NCBI GenBank assembly: GCA_033030425.1
Contig: JAUFSD010000021.1
Span: 558,001-622,000 of the forward strand
DNA length: 64,000 nucleotides
Source of the DNA: Verpa conica
Taxonomy: Eukaryota > Ascomycota > Pezizomycetes > Pezizales > Morchellaceae
Direction of reading: 5' to 3'
This document shows positions 59,245-64,000 of this stretch, piece after piece (positions within the stretch are counted from its first letter, which is position 1; every line of letters begins with the position of its first letter). A program made the translations under genes and the position numbers. The notes below the pieces were generated by a model that was not told the origin of the DNA, searched no databases, and was given only the letters and a program-made list of their open reading frames with translations.

Positions 59245-60430
59245 ATGTGTAAAAATGGACTGCCGCTAATTGGGTTAACCTCCTCTCCGTCCAGCAGAAG
59301 ACGAGAGTATAACATCGTGATACTAGGAGCCGGTAAGCATTACACCCTCTCCTTCATCCTCTACCTATCTCGCTGACTGCCTTCCTACAGGTGGTGTTGG
59401 TAAAAGCTGTCTTACAGGTTCACCCCCCCCCCCCCTTGTGGGGTTGGTGTTGCGTGCCCCCCGACTAAACGATTTGTCAATAGCCCAATTCGTTCACAAT
59501 GAGTGGATAGAATCTTACGACCCCACTATCGAAGACTCCTACCGGAAGGTCATCGACGTCGATGTGAGTAGTGACTCTTTTAGTAGCTCTCGCTCCTACT
59601 ATTCTTACAGAAGACTAATGGTGGATTCTACAGGGCCGATCATGTATACTTGAGATGTCAGTACATCCTTCTATGGATCTAAAAAAAACCCGCTCCCAAC
59701 CCATAAACAAATTTTAGGAAAGGCTAATATGAAGCCCACTACTCCCGCGGCGAATTGCCATACAGTTTAGACACAGCAGGAACAGAACAATTCAGTCAGT
59801 AGTCTTTTTGGGAGCCAATCACTATGGAAAATATGTTAGGAATTTTTGAAAGCTAATCTATTAAATATCGACTGTTGATAGCCGCTATGAGGTAAGGAAG
59901 CTCTCTTACCTTCCGTTAGTAGTAAAAACTAATGTCACCCTAGAGAGATATACATGAAAACCGGTACCTACCTTAGTTCTTAACCACCCCCGTCCCGAAC
60001 TCCTAACTAACGACTACTATCATACGTAGGCCAAGGTTTCCTTCTTGTCTACTCGATAACAAGTCTCAGCACTTTGACTGAGCTCTCCGACCTCCGTGAC
60101 CAAATACTACGTATCAAAGAAGCCGAAACTGTCCCGATCGTCATCGTCGGTAATAAATCAGATCTTGAAGAAGATCGCGCCGTCCACCGCAACCGCGCCA
60201 TCCACCTTTCGCAAAAATGGGGCCGTGTTCCTTTTTATGAGACTTCAGCAAGAAAACGACAGAACGTTGATGAAGTATTTTTGGATCTGTGTAGGCAAAT
60301 GATGAGGGCGGATGCAAACTCTGGTGGAGGCTCAGATGGTTATGGCAAGGAGAAGCCACCTGGCGGGAAGAGACCGTCGAAGGTGCCGGGGGGGAGACAA
60401 GGTCGAACTAGGTTTTGCGTTATCCTATAG
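59245..60430 (+). CDS. RSR1: Ras-like small GTPase, Krev-1/Rsr1 (Rap) family
   Basis: Membrane-anchored polarity GT-Pase. Eight exons: 59245-59332, 59391-59417, 59484-59563, 59634-59656, 59766-59794, 59882-59891, 59944-59963, 60030-60430; all phases fit; 225 residues. REYNIVILGAGGVGKSCLT is the P-loop, FVHNEWIESYDPTIEDSYRK the switch I/effector region, LDTAGTEQF switch II, then a 10-nt exon (part of TAMR), REIYMKTGQGFLLVYSITS, NKSDL, ETSARKR, and a basic Gly-rich tail ending CVIL, a CAAX box for geranylgeranylation. The effector loop matches Rap/Krev-1 and Rsr1. Residues 1-20 are a short extra N-terminus (MCKNGLPLIGLTSSPSSRRR). Intron 2 contains a run of 13-14 C. Exons 4 to 7 are only 10-29 nt and need good splicing. 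Confidence 0.92.
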
Positions 60431-62162
60431 AGTGGGGATAATCACTTTGATTTTGGATTTAGAGGTTAGACTTTATCCATTTTGCTGGCCCCCGCCGGGA
60501 CATATTTTCCTTTTTTAGTCTTCCCATCTTTCCTCTTGGTTCTCCCTGGCATCGGAGAAGCTGCAGCAGTACTTCTTATTTTTTTTACCTTTCTATTCTT
60601 TTTGTTTGTATATATATACATATTCCTTCGGCGCCATTTGGGAAAGAGAGGGAAAGTCTGCGAAGACAAGGTTAGGCAATGGCGAGACAGGGCGCAGATT
60701 ATAGGGGCATCTTTTTTTTATTGGCGATCACTGGCGTCGACTGTATTTGATTTGGGTTACCCATTTGTTTTTCAATTTGCGTTCGTTATTTTATATTGTG
60801 GTCGCTTTGGAACTGGGAAGATTTCCTCAGAATTTTTTATATGTTGCGGATGGAAGATGTCGCAGAATCTACTACTGGTACTAAGCACCAATTGGTCTAA
60901 AATCATTGCTCTGGGAGCTCTAGGAATACCATGAAAGTTATGGGAATCATGGGTATATTCTCCATAGAGGTATCTATGATAGGTGTTGGGAAAGGTGGAA
61001 CACTCACCTGGGGTTCAGTTGAAAAGGCTCAAATCCCGTGCTCTACTTTAAACGTCACCTACCGAAGAGACGCATTGGATTTAAAGCGCTTATACCTCAC
61101 CTTACTTTCAGATCGCACACCCCCATGCAATATGTCCCAGGAACCCCGAATAGGTAGCTATAAGGGATATCAACTTCCCTAATTAGAGATCAGGGCGGAG
61201 GCACGGAAGTAGCTCATAAGAACAGTTGAGTTTGGCAATCGAGAGATGAGGAGTCTGGGACCCAGGAGTTCGGTTTGCGGAAACGCTTGATCACTCTGGC
61301 TAGCCTGGGGCCTAGCTCTAGGTTACCCAGCAATTTGAACACCCACACGAAGCGAGATGAGATGCATTTTTTTTTAGACGGGAGCGAATTGGAGCACGCT
61401 GTTGGGACTTGGGAGGTGAGGAGCTAAGGTCTTGTCCAGGAATTAAAGTAGGTGCTCAGATGGGAACTTAGCCCACTTTGGGGGAACAGTGGATATAGGC
61501 ATAATGTCAATATGGGCCCATGCTGGAGGCTAAGATACTTGTTTCTCTAGGGGTATTAGCTCTCTTATGTCTTTAGTGCTTCAACTACTAATACTTCCAT
61601 TTTCCATACAAGATACTAGAGTATAGTGCCCATCACGTCGCGGGCTCTACTCATAATTCACACCTACAGATATAGCTTTATGCTATATGGCGGCCATTAC
61701 TACCCGACTCTGGCTAGGATATGCGGGATAAATGTAGTAATGGGATTAGAGCACGGGTATAGTGTGCAAGGTAGATATGCAAGACAAAAAATACAAAACG
61801 GGTGTCGTCGTCAAGCACTACATCACAGTCTCCCGCCATGAAGTTGGGTCTGTGCATAGAAATTCCCGGGACATCGGATATATTCCCGTAGCTGGGATAA
61901 GATGCTTGGGATAGAAATATAACTAGCAGCTTATGTCACGGATGGGTGTCTGAGAAACTGCGTAGTGACAAATTCAGGGTCAAGGGTTTCTTTTTTCTCC
62001 TCTCATACCTTTAATCCTTCTCGAACTCGTAGTATATTCTCATCTACCTAGTGTAAGATTCGTCATTTATATAGCTCTTTCAGGTCTTAAATGCGCTATA
62101 CCGCAAAAACCACATTATAGTGCTCCATAGCTAATTAATAGTCCTCTGGAGTAAAACCCTCG
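60431..62162. other. Gene-free convergent region
   Basis: 3' flanks of RSR1 and MCC2 plus about 1 kb with short uninformative open frames (longest 150 codons at 60482, Phe/Leu-rich from T-runs). No element ends or RNA gene recognised. Confidence 0.4.
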
Positions 62163-63902
<1,740 letters not shown>

Positions 63903-64000
63903 CTATTGTGATTGCCATATTCTTGTAAGATACAGTCCTTTAACACAAATTATCGATCAGGGAAGCTTTGTCTCACTCTCTAGGTAGCATCTTATTTCTA

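Overview
The window is nuclear DNA of a filamentous ascomycete. The basis is a set of conserved fungal genes with many short GT-AG introns (mostly 46-75 bp, with CTAAC/CTAAT-like branch sites): ADE12, a SART1/Snu66 homologue, SPT8, a ZNFX1/Hrr1-type helicase, VMS1, a BAR-SH3 adaptor, a Yra1/ALY factor, an MFS transporter, a Krev-1/Rsr1 GTPase and MCC2. Placing it in the transposon-rich Pezizomycotina (for example Pezizomycetes) is inference; no taxon marker is decisive.

Layout. 1-751: 3' end of an unidentified basic, low-complexity protein gene. 0.75-3.07 kb: gene-free. 3.07-18.9 kb: a transposon island. It holds TIR elements with CATCAGCAAAAG ends and a Tad1-like LINE (EN-RT-RNase H) sitting inside a solo LTR that sits inside a TIR element; the LINE in turn carries two further solo LTRs. 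19.4-27.0 kb: three minus-strand genes (ADE12, SART1/SNU66, SPT8). 27.8-32.8 kb: the plus-strand helicase, divergent from SPT8. 33.4-35.3 kb: VMS1 (minus). 36.2-40.6 kb: BAR-SH3 and YRA1 (plus). 41.2-49.1 kb: a second transposon island with a four-deep nest of insertions and a cluster of overlapping 1.25-kb solo LTRs. 51.1-53.0 kb: MFS transporter. 53.2-56.2 kb: three small TIR elements in otherwise empty DNA. 56.5-57.6 kb: a decayed or mis-framed hypothetical gene. 59.2-60.4 kb: the Ras-like GTPase gene with a 10-nt exon. 62.2-64 kb: MCC2 (minus), running off the window.

The host genes are ordinary housekeeping genes from different processes (purine synthesis, splicing, SAGA transcription, RNA surveillance/heterochromatin, ribosome quality control, membrane shaping, mRNA export, polarity signalling, leucine catabolism) and form no cluster. 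The notable content is the mobile DNA. Most insertions could be delimited by exact target-site duplications, so their relative order can be reconstructed. At least four TG...CA solo-LTR families, one LINE family in three copies and about nine TIR elements were found. All three LINE copies begin at nearly the same point inside the same LTR type, just downstream of its TATA box. I see no prokaryotic-type system, CRISPR array, biosynthetic cluster or tRNA gene.
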